33,822 bases of DNA, taken from Blastococcus sp. (GTDB lineage: Bacteria; Actinomycetota; Actinomycetes; Mycobacteriales; Geodermatophilaceae). Below, in pieces: positions 15,048 to 23,905 of this stretch (positions within the stretch are counted from its first letter, which is position 1; every line of letters begins with the position of its first letter). The stretch is taken from contig JAODNN010000035.1 in assembly GCA_025465355.1 (NCBI GenBank), forward strand, positions 1-33,822. Direction: 5' to 3'. The notes under the pieces are model-generated. The model was not told where the DNA came from. It worked only from the letters and a program-made list of their open reading frames with translations, and searched no databases. The translations under genes and the position numbers were made by a program.

Positions 15048-15473
15048 GTGCAGGTCGTCGACCCCCTCGTCGTCGAGCCGATGATTGAGCTTCCCGCGGG
15101 TGAGGCGCGCCCGCTGACCGCGGCCGACGAGCGTGACGTGACCCTGGCGGGCTTCCTCGTCTTCCTCGACCCGCCGAAGGCCGGCGCGGGGAATCGCGGC
15201 AGCGGTTGGTCGGCCCCAGGATCACGGTGAAGGTGTGCACCGGGGACAACCTGGTCGTCGCCGAGAATGTCTGCGCCGACCTCGGTCCGACCTCGGGCGG
15301 CACGTTGACCCCCGGGCGGTCGGGTTCCTCGGTGACGGCGTCAAGGACGCCCTCGCGCTGCACGCTGCCGAGGTGGGGTCAGCGTCGAAACCGCCACCGA
15401 CGTCGCCAAGGACGCCGCCGACGTCATCCTCCTGGAGAAAGGGCTCGCGGCCCTCAGCTCCCTTCTACGATGA
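15048..15473 (+). pseudogene. Decayed MgtA-type P-type ATPase fragment
   Basis: Pieces of the phosphorylation domain of a magnesium-type P-ATPase occur in the correct order but in shifting frames. They are LTAADERDVTLAGFLVFLDPPKAGA (about 15111-15190), VKVCTGDNLVVAENVCADLG (about 15228-15290), VGFLGDGVKDALALHAAEVG (15319-15378) and VSVETATDVAKDAADVILLEK ending at TGA 15471-15473. Sequence between the pieces has been deleted. GDGxND has become GDGVKD. The N-terminal membrane and actuator regions, the DKTGT phosphorylation site and the C-terminal helices are all absent. It cannot encode a transporter. Its end runs into the next terminator hairpin. Confidence 0.88.
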
Positions 15474-15514
15474 GGCCCCTGATCCGGGAACGTGCGGATC
15501 AGGGGCCTCATCGT
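15467..15514 (-). terminator. Terminator of the inositol operon
   Basis: CGATGAGGCCCCTGATCCG pairs perfectly with CGGATCAGGGGCCTCATCG (19 bp, 20 with the flanking A-T) around an 8-nt loop. It lies 46 bp beyond the stop of the last operon gene. A few T follow on the plus strand, so it may work in both directions. Confidence 0.8.
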
Positions 15515-15559
15515 TTCGCAGATCGGCCCTGGGGCTGGTCCCACCGGAGCCGACCCGGC

Positions 15560-17053
15560 TCAGGTGTTCTGCGGGAATCCCAGTTGCAGCCCGCCGTGGC
15601 TGGGGTCGAGCCAGCGGCTGGTGACCACCTTGCCGCGGGTGAAGAAGTGGACGCCCTCGCTGCCGTGCGCGTGGGAGTCACCGAAGAGGCTGTTCTTCCA
15701 GCCACCGAAGGAGTAGTAGGCCATGGGCACCGGGATCGGCACGTTGATCCCGACCATGCCGACCTCGACCTCGTTCTGGAAGCGCCGGGCGGCGCCGCCG
15801 TCGTTGGTGAAGATCGCGGTGCCGTTGCCGTACTCGTTGCTGTTGATCAGGTCGAGCGCGTCGTCATAGGTGTCCACTCGGAGCACGGAGAGGACGGGCC
15901 CGAAGATCTCGTCGGTGTAGACGCTCATGTGTGGCTCGACCTGGTCGAGCAGGGTGGGGCCGAGCCAGAACCCGTTCTCCCCGCCGTCGGGCTGAACCTC
16001 GCGTCCGTCGACGACGACCTTGGCCCCGACTTCCTCGCCGGCCTCGACGTAGGAGGCGACCCGGTCACGGTGCTCCGCGGTCACCAGCGGGCCCATGTCG
16101 GAGCCTCGCCGGCCGTCGCCGGTGCGCAGGGTGTGGGTGCGCTGGGCGATCCGGGCGACCAGGTCGTCGCCGATGCCGCCGACGGCGACCAGGGCGCTGA
16201 TCGCCATGCACCGCTCGCCGGCGGAGCCGAACCCGGAGTTGACGGCTGCGTCGGCAGCGAGGTCGAGGTCGGCGTCGGGCAGGACGACCATGTGGTTCTT
16301 GGCGCCGCCGAGTGCCTGCACTCGCTTGCCGTGCCGGGTGCCGCTCTCGTACACGTACCGGGCGATCGCGGTGGAGCCGACGAACGAGACCGCCTTGATG
16401 TCGCGGTGCTCGAGCAGCCCGTCGACGGCGACCTTGTCGCCCTGCAGGACGTTGAAGACGCCGGAGGGGAGGCCGGCCTCCTTCCAGAGTTCGGCGATCC
16501 ACAGCGCGGCCGACGGGTCCTTCTCGCTGGGCTTGAGGACGACGGTGTTGCCGGTCGCGATGGCGATGGGGAAGAACCACATCGGCACCATGGCCGGGAA
16601 GTTGAACGGGCTGATCACCGCGACCGGCCCGACCGGCTGGCGCAGGGAGTAGACGTCGACCTTGGTCGAGGCGCTCTCGGTGAACCCGCCCTTGAGCAGG
16701 TGAGGGACGCCGCAGGCGAACTCGACCACCTCCTGCCCGCGCGACACCTCGCCGAGGGCGTCGTCGAGGACCTTGCCGTGCTCGGCGGTGATGATCGCGG
16801 CGAGCTCGCCCTTGCGGGCGTTGAGCAGCTCGCGGAAGTTGAACATGATCGCGCTGCGGCGGGTCAGGGAGGTGTCGCGCCAGGCGGGGAAGGCGGCCTT
16901 CGCGGCGGCCACCGCGGCGTCGACCTCCTCGGGGCTGGCGAGGGCGACCTCGCCGGTGACCTCGCCGGTCGCCGGGTCGGTCACCGGGGCGGTGCGGCCA
17001 CTCGTCCCGGAGCGTCGGGCGCTGTCGATCCAGTGGGGGATGTGCGTGGGCAT
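15560..17053 (-). CDS. mmsA: CoA-acylating methylmalonate-semialdehyde dehydrogenase
   Basis: The 497-residue protein has the ALDH6 length and signatures. It shows SPFNFPAMVPMWFFPIAIATGNT with oxyanion Asn151, the NAD-binding VGSTAIARYVY, ALGGAKNHMVVLPDADLD, and catalytic Cys282 in GSAGERCMAIS. EIFGPVLSVLR and PVPMAYYSFGGWK are also family hallmarks. It oxidatively decarboxylates malonate semialdehyde (and methylmalonate semialdehyde) to acetyl-CoA (or propionyl-CoA), the last step of inositol catabolism, where it is called IolA. It is the promoter-distal gene of the operon, 36 bp after the IolH-like gene, and is followed by a strong terminator. Valine catabolism is an alternative role for the enzyme family, but the context argues for inositol. 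Confidence 0.95.
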   Translation of the reverse strand: MPTHIPHWIDSARRSGTSGRTAPVTDPATGEVTGEVALASPEEVDAAVAAAKAAFPAWRDTSLTRRSAIMFNFRELLNARKGELAAIITAEHGKVLDDALGEVSRGQEVVEFACGVPHLLKGGFTESASTKVDVYSLRQPVGPVAVISPFNFPAMVPMWFFPIAIATGNTVVLKPSEKDPSAALWIAELWKEAGLPSGVFNVLQGDKVAVDGLLEHRDIKAVSFVGSTAIARYVYESGTRHGKRVQALGGAKNHMVVLPDADLDLAADAAVNSGFGSAGERCMAISALVAVGGIGDDLVARIAQRTHTLRTGDGRRGSDMGPLVTAEHRDRVASYVEAGEEVGAKVVVDGREVQPDGGENGFWLGPTLLDQVEPHMSVYTDEIFGPVLSVLRVDTYDDALDLINSNEYGNGTAIFTNDGGAARRFQNEVEVGMVGINVPIPVPMAYYSFGGWKNSLFGDSHAHGSEGVHFFTRGKVVTSRWLDPSHGGLQLGFPQNT

Positions 17054-17089
17054 GGGGGTCCTCCCGGTTGGTGGTGCTGGGGGCGGGGC

Positions 17090-17965
17090 TCAGGTGGGTG
17101 TTCCGGCGGGGAAGTGCTTGGTGACCAGCTCGCGGATGGCGCCGAGCATCCGGGTGCCGGACTCGCGGGCCTGGTCGTCCCAGCCGAAGACGCAGGTGGT
17201 GAGGACGCCGTCGAAGCCGATGCCGGCGAGTGCGTTGAACGCCTCGTCGAAGTCGACGTCGCCGCGACCGATCTCCGCGTGCTGGTGGACCCGGGTCGTG
17301 TTGCCCGGCGGGTTGGTGATGTAGCGCAGCCCGTCGGAGGCGGTGTGGTCCATGGAGTCGGCAACGTGCACGTGGGTGAGCAGGTCACCGGCGTGCTCGA
17401 TGATCCCCGGCGCGTCGTCGCCCTGGTGGAAGGTGTGCGGCAGGCAGTAGAGGAAGGAGACGAACGGGGAGTCGATGCCGCGGACCATGTCGACCGCCGG
17501 GTGGCCGAGCTCGATGAAGTCGTCGGGGTGCGGCTCGAGGGCCAGCTTGATGCCCTCCCGCTCCAGGACGGGGAGCAGTTCCTCCATCGACTGCCAGAAC
17601 ATCGCCTCGGCGAGCTCCGGTTCCTCCGGCCGACCGTTGAACTCGCTGTTCATCGTGTCCACGCCCAGCTCGGCGCAGATCTCGATGGCTCGCCGCCAGT
17701 AGCGCACCGCGGCCTGCCGCGCGACCTCGCTGGGCCCGGACCAGCGCATGACCGGCAGCAACGAGGTCACCCCGACCCCGGCACTCGCGAGCTTCGACCG
17801 GAACGCCCGGACCGTGGCCAGGTCGACCCGCGGGTGCTTGAAGAAGGGGATGAAGTCCTCGCGAGGGGAGAGCTCGATCCACTCGTAGCCCATCGAGGCG
17901 ACGACGTCGGGCAGCTCCAGCAACGGCGTCGTCCGCAACATCTGCGGGTCCAGGGCGATCCTCAT
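17090..17965 (-). CDS. iolH: IolH-like sugar phosphate isomerase/epimerase
   Basis: This is a 291-residue TIM-barrel protein of the xylose-isomerase-like AP endonuclease 2 superfamily. Likely metal-binding elements occur at successive strand ends: [26 protein letters not shown] and [17 protein letters not shown] 17965 overlaps the TGA of the Gfo/Idh gene (17962-17964), so the two are coupled. In the Corynebacterium glutamicum iol cluster, iolE, iolG and iolH follow one another in this order, which is why I use the name. The reaction is not settled; isomerisation or epimerisation of an inosose is a reasonable role. IolI is an equally possible label. Confidence 0.75.
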   Translation of the reverse strand: MRIALDPQMLRTTPLLELPDVVASMGYEWIELSPREDFIPFFKHPRVDLATVRAFRSKLASAGVGVTSLLPVMRWSGPSEVARQAAVRYWRRAIEICAELGVDTMNSEFNGRPEEPELAEAMFWQSMEELLPVLEREGIKLALEPHPDDFIELGHPAVDMVRGIDSPFVSFLYCLPHTFHQGDDAPGIIEHAGDLLTHVHVADSMDHTASDGLRYITNPPGNTTRVHQHAEIGRGDVDFDEAFNALAGIGFDGVLTTCVFGWDDQARESGTRMLGAIRELVTKHFPAGTPT

Positions 17966-19059
17966 CGCTGCGCCATCCGGACCTCGGTCCGCTGCCCGGA
18001 ACGAAGGGCCAGCACGCCGGCCTCACCGACGGCGGCGGCCGCGTAGCCGTCCCAGACCCCAGGCCCGTCGATGCCTCCGCGACGGGCCGCGTCGACCCAG
18101 TGCTGCAGCTCGATGTCGTAGGCGCGCCCGAACCGCTCCTTGAAGCTCGGCGTGATGCCGCTGCTTCGCACCGCGCCTGCCGGCCCACCGCTCTGCCGGA
18201 CCAGACCGGTGTCCAGCCCGATCAGCGCGATCCCGTCCTCGGCCACGACCTCGGTGCGCACCTCGTAGGCGATGCCCGTGCTGACGAAGCACTCGACGTC
18301 GACCATCCGGCCCCCGGTGGTCTCGAAGAGGACCAACAGCGGATCGGACCCCCCGTCCACCGCGTGCCGCGTCGGGCGGGGCCGCAGCACGGTGACCGCG
18401 ACGATCTCCTCGTCGAGCAGGAAGCGGGCCACGTCCACCTCGTGCACGACCGAGTCGGTGAGCATCATCTCGCTCGTGAAGTGCGGCGGGACCGAAGGAT
18501 TGCGGTGAGCGCAGTGCACGACCAGCGGCTCGCCGATCTCCCCGGACGCGATCAGGGCGCGCAGCTGGGCGTACTCGGGGTCGAAGCGGCGCATGAAACC
18601 GACCTGGACCAGCCGGCGGCCGGCGCGCGCGGCGAACTGGTCCTCGGCCCGGACGACGGCGAGTGAGCTGTCGGCGTCCATCGTCAGAGGCTTCTCGCAG
18701 AGCACGGGGATCCCGCGTTCGATGCAGGCGACCACCTGTTCCTCGTGGAACTGGCCCGGCGTCGCGATGACCACGGCGTCGATCTCGCCGTCGGCGATCG
18801 CGGCGAGGGGGTCGGCGATGACGCGGCAGCCCGGAACGCCGCCCGCGACCTGCTCGGCCTTCTCGGCGAAGGCGTCGCTGACGGCGACCACCCGGGCGCC
18901 GGAGATGCGGCTGTGCAGGCGGGCGACGTGGTCGGCGCCCATCAGGCCGACGCCGAGGACGGCCACCCGCAGCTGCGACGCGGGTGTCTCGGCCATCGCC
19001 GGCAGCACGCCGGCGGAGGTCTCGGTGGTGGTCCCGGTGGTGGTCTGGGCGGTGGTCAT
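17962..19059 (-). CDS. iolG: Gfo/Idh/MocA oxidoreductase, inositol dehydrogenase
   Basis: The start is ATG 19059, preceded by GGAGA and overlapping the stop of the IolE-like gene (ATGA), giving 365 residues. After about 28 Thr/Ser/Ala-rich residues comes the Rossmann fold [19 protein letters not shown]. Further signatures are [28 protein letters not shown] with the conserved EKP lysine, [10 protein letters not shown] and [14 protein letters not shown] with the catalytic Asp/His region. The family oxidises myo-inositol to scyllo-inosose with NAD, or acts on scyllo- or chiro-inositol. Its place within the iol operon supports inositol 2-dehydrogenase. The Thr-rich leader is odd, and translation could begin later, for example at MAETPASQ. 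Confidence 0.88.
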   Translation of the reverse strand: MTTAQTTTGTTTETSAGVLPAMAETPASQLRVAVLGVGLMGADHVARLHSRISGARVVAVSDAFAEKAEQVAGGVPGCRVIADPLAAIADGEIDAVVIATPGQFHEEQVVACIERGIPVLCEKPLTMDADSSLAVVRAEDQFAARAGRRLVQVGFMRRFDPEYAQLRALIASGEIGEPLVVHCAHRNPSVPPHFTSEMMLTDSVVHEVDVARFLLDEEIVAVTVLRPRPTRHAVDGGSDPLLVLFETTGGRMVDVECFVSTGIAYEVRTEVVAEDGIALIGLDTGLVRQSGGPAGAVRSSGITPSFKERFGRAYDIELQHWVDAARRGGIDGPGVWDGYAAAAVGEAGVLALRSGQRTEVRMAQR

Positions 19060-20045
19060 GCCAGGGTCTCCTTCGCCGACGTGTCCGTCCGGGGCCGGCC
19101 GATCTCCATCGAGCGCAGGCCGCAGCCGCCGATGTAGCGGTGGGTCCGCTGAGCGATCCCGAACGGCAGGTCCGGGTCGCACGGGTAGAGGTCGTGCTCG
19201 ACGATGGCGAACACGTCCAGGCCGAGCTCCTCGACGGCCTCGAGCAGCGGCGGCAGGTCGGGGACGCCCCGCGGGGGCTCGGTCATGGCACCCAGCTGCA
19301 CGGCCTGGGGGAACGGGATGTCCGCGGCGTGCACCCGCCGGATGACCTCTGGGTCGACCTGCTTGAGGTGCAGGTAGCCGATCCGCTCCGGGTAGCGGCG
19401 GATCAGTTCCAGGTTGTCCCCGCCGTAGTAGCTGACGTGGCCGGTGTCCAGGCACAACGGCACGTACGCGGGGTCGGTCTCGGCGAGGAACCGTTCGATG
19501 TCCGCCTGGTGGCCCACGTGGCTGTCGGCGTGCGGGTGGAACGCGATGGTCAGCCCGTACTCGTCCTGGACCGCCCTGCCCAGCTGGTCCATTCCGCGGG
19601 CCAGCCGCTGCCAGGCGTCGTCGGTGAGCTCCCGCGGCTCGACGGCCGCGCCCGTCTTGTGGTCGCGCCAGACGTCAGGGATGACCACGACGTGGGTCCC
19701 GCCCATCGCCTTCGTCAGCGAGGCGACATCGCCGACCTGCCGCCACACGTCGTCCCAGGAGTCAGGGCGGTGCAGGTGCTCGAACACGGTGCCGGCCGAG
19801 ACGCGCAGGTTGCGTCCGGCCAGCTCGTCGGACAGCCGCGCCGGGTCGGTCGGCAGGTAGCCGTAGGGGCCCAGCTCGATCCACTCGTAGCCGCTGGCGC
19901 TGACCTCGTCGAGGAAGCGCTGCCAGGGCACCTGCTGGGGGTCGTCGGGAAACCAGACGCCCCACGAGTCCGGGGCGGATCCGACCCGGATGCGGGCGGT
20001 GCCCTGTGATTGCTGTGCGGGAGCCGTGGGGCTCTGCGCGGTCAT
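19056..20045 (-). CDS. iolE: IolE-like TIM-barrel, probable inosose dehydratase
   Basis: The 329-residue protein starts at ATG 20045, 31 bp after the IolD stop, with GGAGAAG upstream. After a 17-residue Ala/Gln-rich leader it shows [78 protein letters not shown] and AIVEHDLYP. These are the metal- and substrate-site strands of AP-endonuclease-2-fold sugar enzymes. In actinobacterial inositol operons this gene is annotated as myo-inosose-2 dehydratase, converting scyllo-inosose to THcHDO, the substrate of IolD just upstream. The family also includes isomerases, so the reaction is inferred from context. Confidence 0.78.
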   Translation of the reverse strand: MTAQSPTAPAQQSQGTARIRVGSAPDSWGVWFPDDPQQVPWQRFLDEVSASGYEWIELGPYGYLPTDPARLSDELAGRNLRVSAGTVFEHLHRPDSWDDVWRQVGDVASLTKAMGGTHVVVIPDVWRDHKTGAAVEPRELTDDAWQRLARGMDQLGRAVQDEYGLTIAFHPHADSHVGHQADIERFLAETDPAYVPLCLDTGHVSYYGGDNLELIRRYPERIGYLHLKQVDPEVIRRVHAADIPFPQAVQLGAMTEPPRGVPDLPPLLEAVEELGLDVFAIVEHDLYPCDPDLPFGIAQRTHRYIGGCGLRSMEIGRPRTDTSAKETLA

Positions 20046-20076
20046 CTCTTCTCCTCGGAGGTGGGGGCGGGGGTGG

Positions 20077-22020
20077 TCAGTCGCCGGTGCCGGGCTCGGA
20101 CGGCGTCAGGTAGCTGTGCTGGCGGGCCTTCCAGTCGTCGTAGGTCCGGCGAGCCTGCTGCGTGCTGGACAAGGTCGACACCTCGCTCACCGGGACGTCC
20201 CACCACGACTCGCTCGAGGGCGCGTCGACCAGCGGGTCGGTCTCGACGTGCACGACCGTGGCGCGGTCGCTCGCCTTCGCCTTGCGCAGCGCGGCCTCGA
20301 GGCTGGGCCCGTCGTGCGCGCAGAGGACGTCGACGCCGAGGCTGGCGGCGTTGGCGGCGAGGTCGACGGGCAGGACGTCGCCCTCGAGCCGGCCGTTGGG
20401 CGACCGGCGCCGGTAGCGGGTGCCGAACCGCTGGGAGCCGAGCTGCTCGGAGAGCGCGCCGATCGAGGCGAACCCGTGGTTCTGCACGAGGACGACGACG
20501 ACCTTGACGCCCTCCTGCACGGCGGTGACCAGCTCGGTGGCCATCATCAGGTACGAGCCGTCGCCGACCATCACGAAGACGTCGCGGTCCGGCTCGGCCA
20601 TCGCGATGCCCAGCCCCCCGGCGACCTCGTAGCCCATGCACGAGAAGCCGTACTCGACGTGGTAGCCCTTGCGGTCGCGGACCCGCCACATCTTGTGCAG
20701 GTCGCCGGGCATGGAGCCCGCGGCGCAGACGACGACGTCGCGCGGCGCGGACACCTCGTTGACCAGGCCGATGACCTCGTTCTGGGTGAGCCGCCCGCCC
20801 TCGCCCGCGCTCGGTGTCGGCGGGTGGAAGGCAGCCTCGACCGTGCGCTCCCACTCCGCCGCCAGCTGCGCCGTCCGCTCCCGGTAGCCGGCATCGACCG
20901 ACCAACCCTGCAGCGCTGCGGCGAGCGCGGTCAGCGCCTCGCGGGCGTCGGCGTGCACGGTCACCCCGCCGTTCTTGCTGGCGTCCATCGACGCCACGTT
21001 GATGTTGACGAACCGCACGCCGGGGTCGGCGAAGGCGGTGCGCGAGGCGGTGGTGAAGTCCTGGTACCGGGTGCCGATGCCGATCACCACGTCGGCTTCG
21101 GTGGCCAGCGCGTTCGCCGCGGTCGTGCCGGTCGAGCCGATGGCGCCGACGGACTGCGGGTGGTCGAAGGGGAGGGCGCCCTTGCCGGCCTGGGTCTGTC
21201 CGACGGGGACGCCCGTGGCGCTCGCGAAGGCGTCCAGAGCGTCGGTCGCGTCGGAGTAGATGACGCCGCCGCCGGCGACGATCAGTGGCCGGCGTGCCGA
21301 CCGGATCACCTCGACGGCGCGGGCCAGCGCGGTCGGCTCGGGCAGCGGCCGGCCGATGTGCCAGGTGCGCTCGGCGAACAGCTCCACCGGCCAGTCGAAC
21401 GCCTCGGCCTGCACGTCCTGCGGGAAGCACAGGGTGACCGCGCCGGTCTCGGCCGGGTCGGTGAGCACCCGCATGGCGCCCAGCAGCGCCCCGGGCAGCT
21501 GCTCGGGCCGCCAGATGCGATCGAAGTAGCGCGACACCGGCCGAAAGGCGTCGTTCACCGTGACGTCGCCGGAGTCAGGGCGCTCGAGCTCCTGCAGCAG
21601 CGGCCCGGCGGCGCGGGTGGCGAACGTGTCGGCCGGGAGCAACAGCACGGGAAGCCGGTTGATCGTGGCCAGCGCCGCGCCGGTGACCATGTTGGTCGCG
21701 CCGGGGCCCACGCTGGTGGAGATCGCCCAGGTCTGCAGCCGGTCCTTCGCCCGGGCATAGGCGACGGCGGTGTGCACCATCGCCTGCTCGTTGCGGCCGA
21801 GCACGTAGGGCAACGCGCCCGGCTCGTCGATCTCGGCCTGGAGCAGCGCCTGGCCCAGACCGGCGACGTTGCCGTGGCCGAAGATGCCGAGGCAGCCGGC
21901 GAACAGCCGTTGCCGGTGCCCGTCGCGCTCGCTGTACTGCTGTGCCAGGAACCGGACGGTCGCCTGGGCGACGGTGAGCCGGACGGTTGCAGGCGTCGGG
22001 GTGGGGGAGGGCGCGGTCAC
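20077..22020 (-). CDS. iolD: 3D-(3,5/4)-trihydroxycyclohexane-1,2-dione acylhydrolase
   Basis: This 647-residue ThDP enzyme starts at GTG 22020 within a GTGA overlap with the IolB stop. It has the three-domain acetolactate-synthase fold. The N-terminal pyrimidine-binding domain contains AGCLGIFGHGNVAGLG and STSVGPGATNMVTGAA. The central domain contains RPLIVAGGGVIYS and DVVIGIGTRYQDF. The C-terminal pyrophosphate domain contains the GDGSYLMMATELVTAV motif followed by VVVLVQN. It cleaves the cyclic dione THcHDO to 5-deoxy-D-glucuronate. GHGNVAGLG and the specific TRYQDF stretch separate it from acetolactate synthase, and the operon context makes the assignment secure. Confidence 0.95.
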   Translation of the reverse strand: MTAPSPTPTPATVRLTVAQATVRFLAQQYSERDGHRQRLFAGCLGIFGHGNVAGLGQALLQAEIDEPGALPYVLGRNEQAMVHTAVAYARAKDRLQTWAISTSVGPGATNMVTGAALATINRLPVLLLPADTFATRAAGPLLQELERPDSGDVTVNDAFRPVSRYFDRIWRPEQLPGALLGAMRVLTDPAETGAVTLCFPQDVQAEAFDWPVELFAERTWHIGRPLPEPTALARAVEVIRSARRPLIVAGGGVIYSDATDALDAFASATGVPVGQTQAGKGALPFDHPQSVGAIGSTGTTAANALATEADVVIGIGTRYQDFTTASRTAFADPGVRFVNINVASMDASKNGGVTVHADAREALTALAAALQGWSVDAGYRERTAQLAAEWERTVEAAFHPPTPSAGEGGRLTQNEVIGLVNEVSAPRDVVVCAAGSMPGDLHKMWRVRDRKGYHVEYGFSCMGYEVAGGLGIAMAEPDRDVFVMVGDGSYLMMATELVTAVQEGVKVVVVLVQNHGFASIGALSEQLGSQRFGTRYRRRSPNGRLEGDVLPVDLAANAASLGVDVLCAHDGPSLEAALRKAKASDRATVVHVETDPLVDAPSSESWWDVPVSEVSTLSSTQQARRTYDDWKARQHSYLTPSEPGTGD

Positions 22021-22946
22021 GGGCGGGTCGCTCCGTTCTGCTGGGCACGGGCAGGGGCGTGCAGGGGGAGCCGGGGGTCGAGGTCGTCGTCGGTCCAGGT
22101 GTCCCGGATCCAGGCGTGCGCGGGGTCGTCGACGATCCGCCAGGCCCGCTCGGGGCCGGGCCCGGCCATGACGTTGAGGTAGTAGAGGTCGTGTCCGGGC
22201 GCGGCTATCGACGGGCCGTGCCAGCCGTGGGGAACGAGGACCACGTCGCGGTCGCGCACCTCGGCCAGCACGTCGATCGGTCGCTCAGGGGTGCCGTACA
22301 CGCGGTGGTAGGCGAGACCCGGCTGGCCCTCGGGACCGGGGGCGACCTCGAAGTAGTAGATCTCCTCCAGCTCGGTCTCCGCCGCGGAGGTCTCGTCGTG
22401 CTTGTGCGGCGGGTAGGACGACCAGTTCCCGCCGGGGGTGATCACCTCGCAGGCGATGATCGAGTCGGCCTCGAAGACCCCCGCCGTGGCGAAGTTGTTG
22501 ACCTGGCGGCTACAGCGGCCCGCGCCGCGCAGCTCCACCGGCACGCCGCTGGCCGGTCCGTAGCGGACGGGGAGACGGCGGCGGGCGCGGGCGCCGCACA
22601 GCGCGAACCGGCCCCCGCCCGGGCTGCTCAGCTCCGCAGTCGCGTCCCGGGGGAGGTAGGCGAAGTCGGTGGGCCCGGCGAACACCCCCCGCCGGCCGGT
22701 CAGGGTGAGCGTCTCCCCGTCGCAGACCAGTACCAACCCTCCGGTCAGCGGCACGACGACGACCTCGTCAGGGCCGGTCTCGACCGTGTGCCGACCCCCG
22801 GCCGGCAGCTCGAGGATCCGCAGGCTGGAGTGCTCCCAGCCGGCGGACCCCGGGGTGACCTCGAGCGCGTAGGGACCGGCGGCTGTCGTGCCGGCGGGCA
22901 GGTGCAGCGTGCTCGTGCCGCTCGTGGGCCCTGCTGCGGTGGTCAC
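22017..22946 (-). CDS. iolB: 5-deoxy-glucuronate isomerase
   Basis: The start is GTG 22946 with GGAGGCG nine bases upstream, giving 309 residues. The protein is a bicupin; the metal site is visible in YPPHKHDE (two His) with downstream ELEEIYYFE, and a further His in LVPHGWHGPS. GPERAWRIVDDPAHAWIR is the usual IolB C-terminus. It isomerises 5-deoxy-D-glucuronate to 5-dehydro-2-deoxy-D-gluconate, between the IolD and IolC steps. It overlaps iolD by 4 bp and follows the aldolase-like gene by 35 bp. The frame is open well beyond 22946 upstream, but that part is out of register with the preceding gene and not conserved. Confidence 0.95.
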   Translation of the reverse strand: MTTAAGPTSGTSTLHLPAGTTAAGPYALEVTPGSAGWEHSSLRILELPAGGRHTVETGPDEVVVVPLTGGLVLVCDGETLTLTGRRGVFAGPTDFAYLPRDATAELSSPGGGRFALCGARARRRLPVRYGPASGVPVELRGAGRCSRQVNNFATAGVFEADSIIACEVITPGGNWSSYPPHKHDETSAAETELEEIYYFEVAPGPEGQPGLAYHRVYGTPERPIDVLAEVRDRDVVLVPHGWHGPSIAAPGHDLYYLNVMAGPGPERAWRIVDDPAHAWIRDTWTDDDLDPRLPLHAPARAQQNGATRP

Positions 22947-22981
22947 TGCGCCTCCTGGGTGCGACGGGACGGGGCAACGCG

Positions 22982-23905
22982 TCAGTGCACGAGCGCGACG
23001 GCGGTGTCCACCGCGGCGGCGACGTCGTCGTCCGGCGGGTACAGCAGGGTGCGGCCGACGACCAGACCGCGGACGGGGGGCAGCGCCAGGGCCTTCCGCC
23101 AGGTGGCGTAGGTCTCCTCGGGGCGGCCGCTCGGATCGCCGCCGAGCAGCAGCGTGGGCAGCGTGGTCGCGTCCATGACGCGCTCCATGTCGGCCACCAC
23201 CGGAAGCTTCAACCAGGTGAAGGCAGAGGTGGCGCCGAGCCCCTGGGCGATGTGCACCGACTTGATGACCGCATCGGGGCTGAGATCGTTGACGACACGC
23301 CCGTCGACCCGGCGGGACAGGAACGGCTCCAACATGGCCACCACACCGGCCCGGGCCAGCTCGGTGATGACCCGCCCCGCCGTCTCCAGCATGGCCACCG
23401 TGCCGTGGTCGTCGAAGTCGATCCGGTTGAGCATCTTCGCGGCTTCGAAGCGGGCCTCGACGACCCCGGCCACGTCGTACCCGGTCATCCTGTCGTCGAG
23501 CTCGAAGGCCGACCCGGCGAGCCCGCCGCGGTTCATCGAGGCCACGACGACCTTGTTCTCGAGCGCCCCCAGCAGCAGCAGGTCCTCGGCGATGTCGGCG
23601 GTGGCGAGGAGCCCGTCGACACCGGGGCGGCCGAGCGCCGTGCGAAGTCGATCGAGCATCTCGGTGCGGCTGTGCATCGCCGTCGGGCGCCCCTGTGCCG
23701 AGAGGGCCCCGCGGGCGGGGTGGTCGGCGGCGACGAGCATGAGCCGGCCGTCGTCGGGCACGAACGTCGGCCGACGACGGCGGGCGTCGAGGGCCCGGCG
23801 AATCGCCCACGGGTCCCGGCTGCGGAGCTCGGTGACGTCGGCGTACGTGGTGCACGCCGGCGCCGTCGTGCCGATGCCGGCGAGCTCGAGCGTGGTGTCA
23901 GACAC
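22982..23905 (-). CDS. Cgl0158-family (beta/alpha)8 barrel, aldolase-like
   Basis: Starting at GTG 23905 with GGAGGACA upstream, the protein has 307 residues. It has a DhnA/class I aldolase-like pattern: RLMLVAADHPARGAL at strand 1, GVDGLLATADIAEDLLLLG, KVVVASMNRGGLAGS, VAMLEPFLSRR, TWLKLPVV with a candidate Schiff-base Lys, TLLLGGDPSG, and GLVVGRTLLYP. This matches the family named after C. glutamicum Cgl0158, found in the same place of the iol cluster. By position it may cleave 6-phospho-5-dehydro-2-deoxygluconate to DHAP and malonate semialdehyde (the IolJ step), since no classical IolJ is seen. It is coupled to iolC by a 4-base-scale gap (stop 23898, start 23905, so they overlap). Confidence 0.85.
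   Translation of the reverse strand: MSDTTLELAGIGTTAPACTTYADVTELRSRDPWAIRRALDARRRRPTFVPDDGRLMLVAADHPARGALSAQGRPTAMHSRTEMLDRLRTALGRPGVDGLLATADIAEDLLLLGALENKVVVASMNRGGLAGSAFELDDRMTGYDVAGVVEARFEAAKMLNRIDFDDHGTVAMLETAGRVITELARAGVVAMLEPFLSRRVDGRVVNDLSPDAVIKSVHIAQGLGATSAFTWLKLPVVADMERVMDATTLPTLLLGGDPSGRPEETYATWRKALALPPVRGLVVGRTLLYPPDDDVAAAVDTAVALVH

Noticed and set aside
13333-15363. A 676-codon open frame on the minus strand
   Set aside because: It is antisense to the S8 protease and its repeats; the apparent PAD/GPADA repeats are the complement of the WSGIR units.
15206-18046. A 946-codon open frame on the plus strand
   Set aside because: It runs antisense through mmsA, iolH and into iolG, all with strong family motifs. 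Its translation is rich in Gly, Val, Asp and His with no domain, as expected from G/C-rich antisense DNA.
19990-22182. A 730-codon open frame on the plus strand
   Set aside because: It is antisense to iolD; its translation is a string of Gly/Val/Asp/His without motifs.
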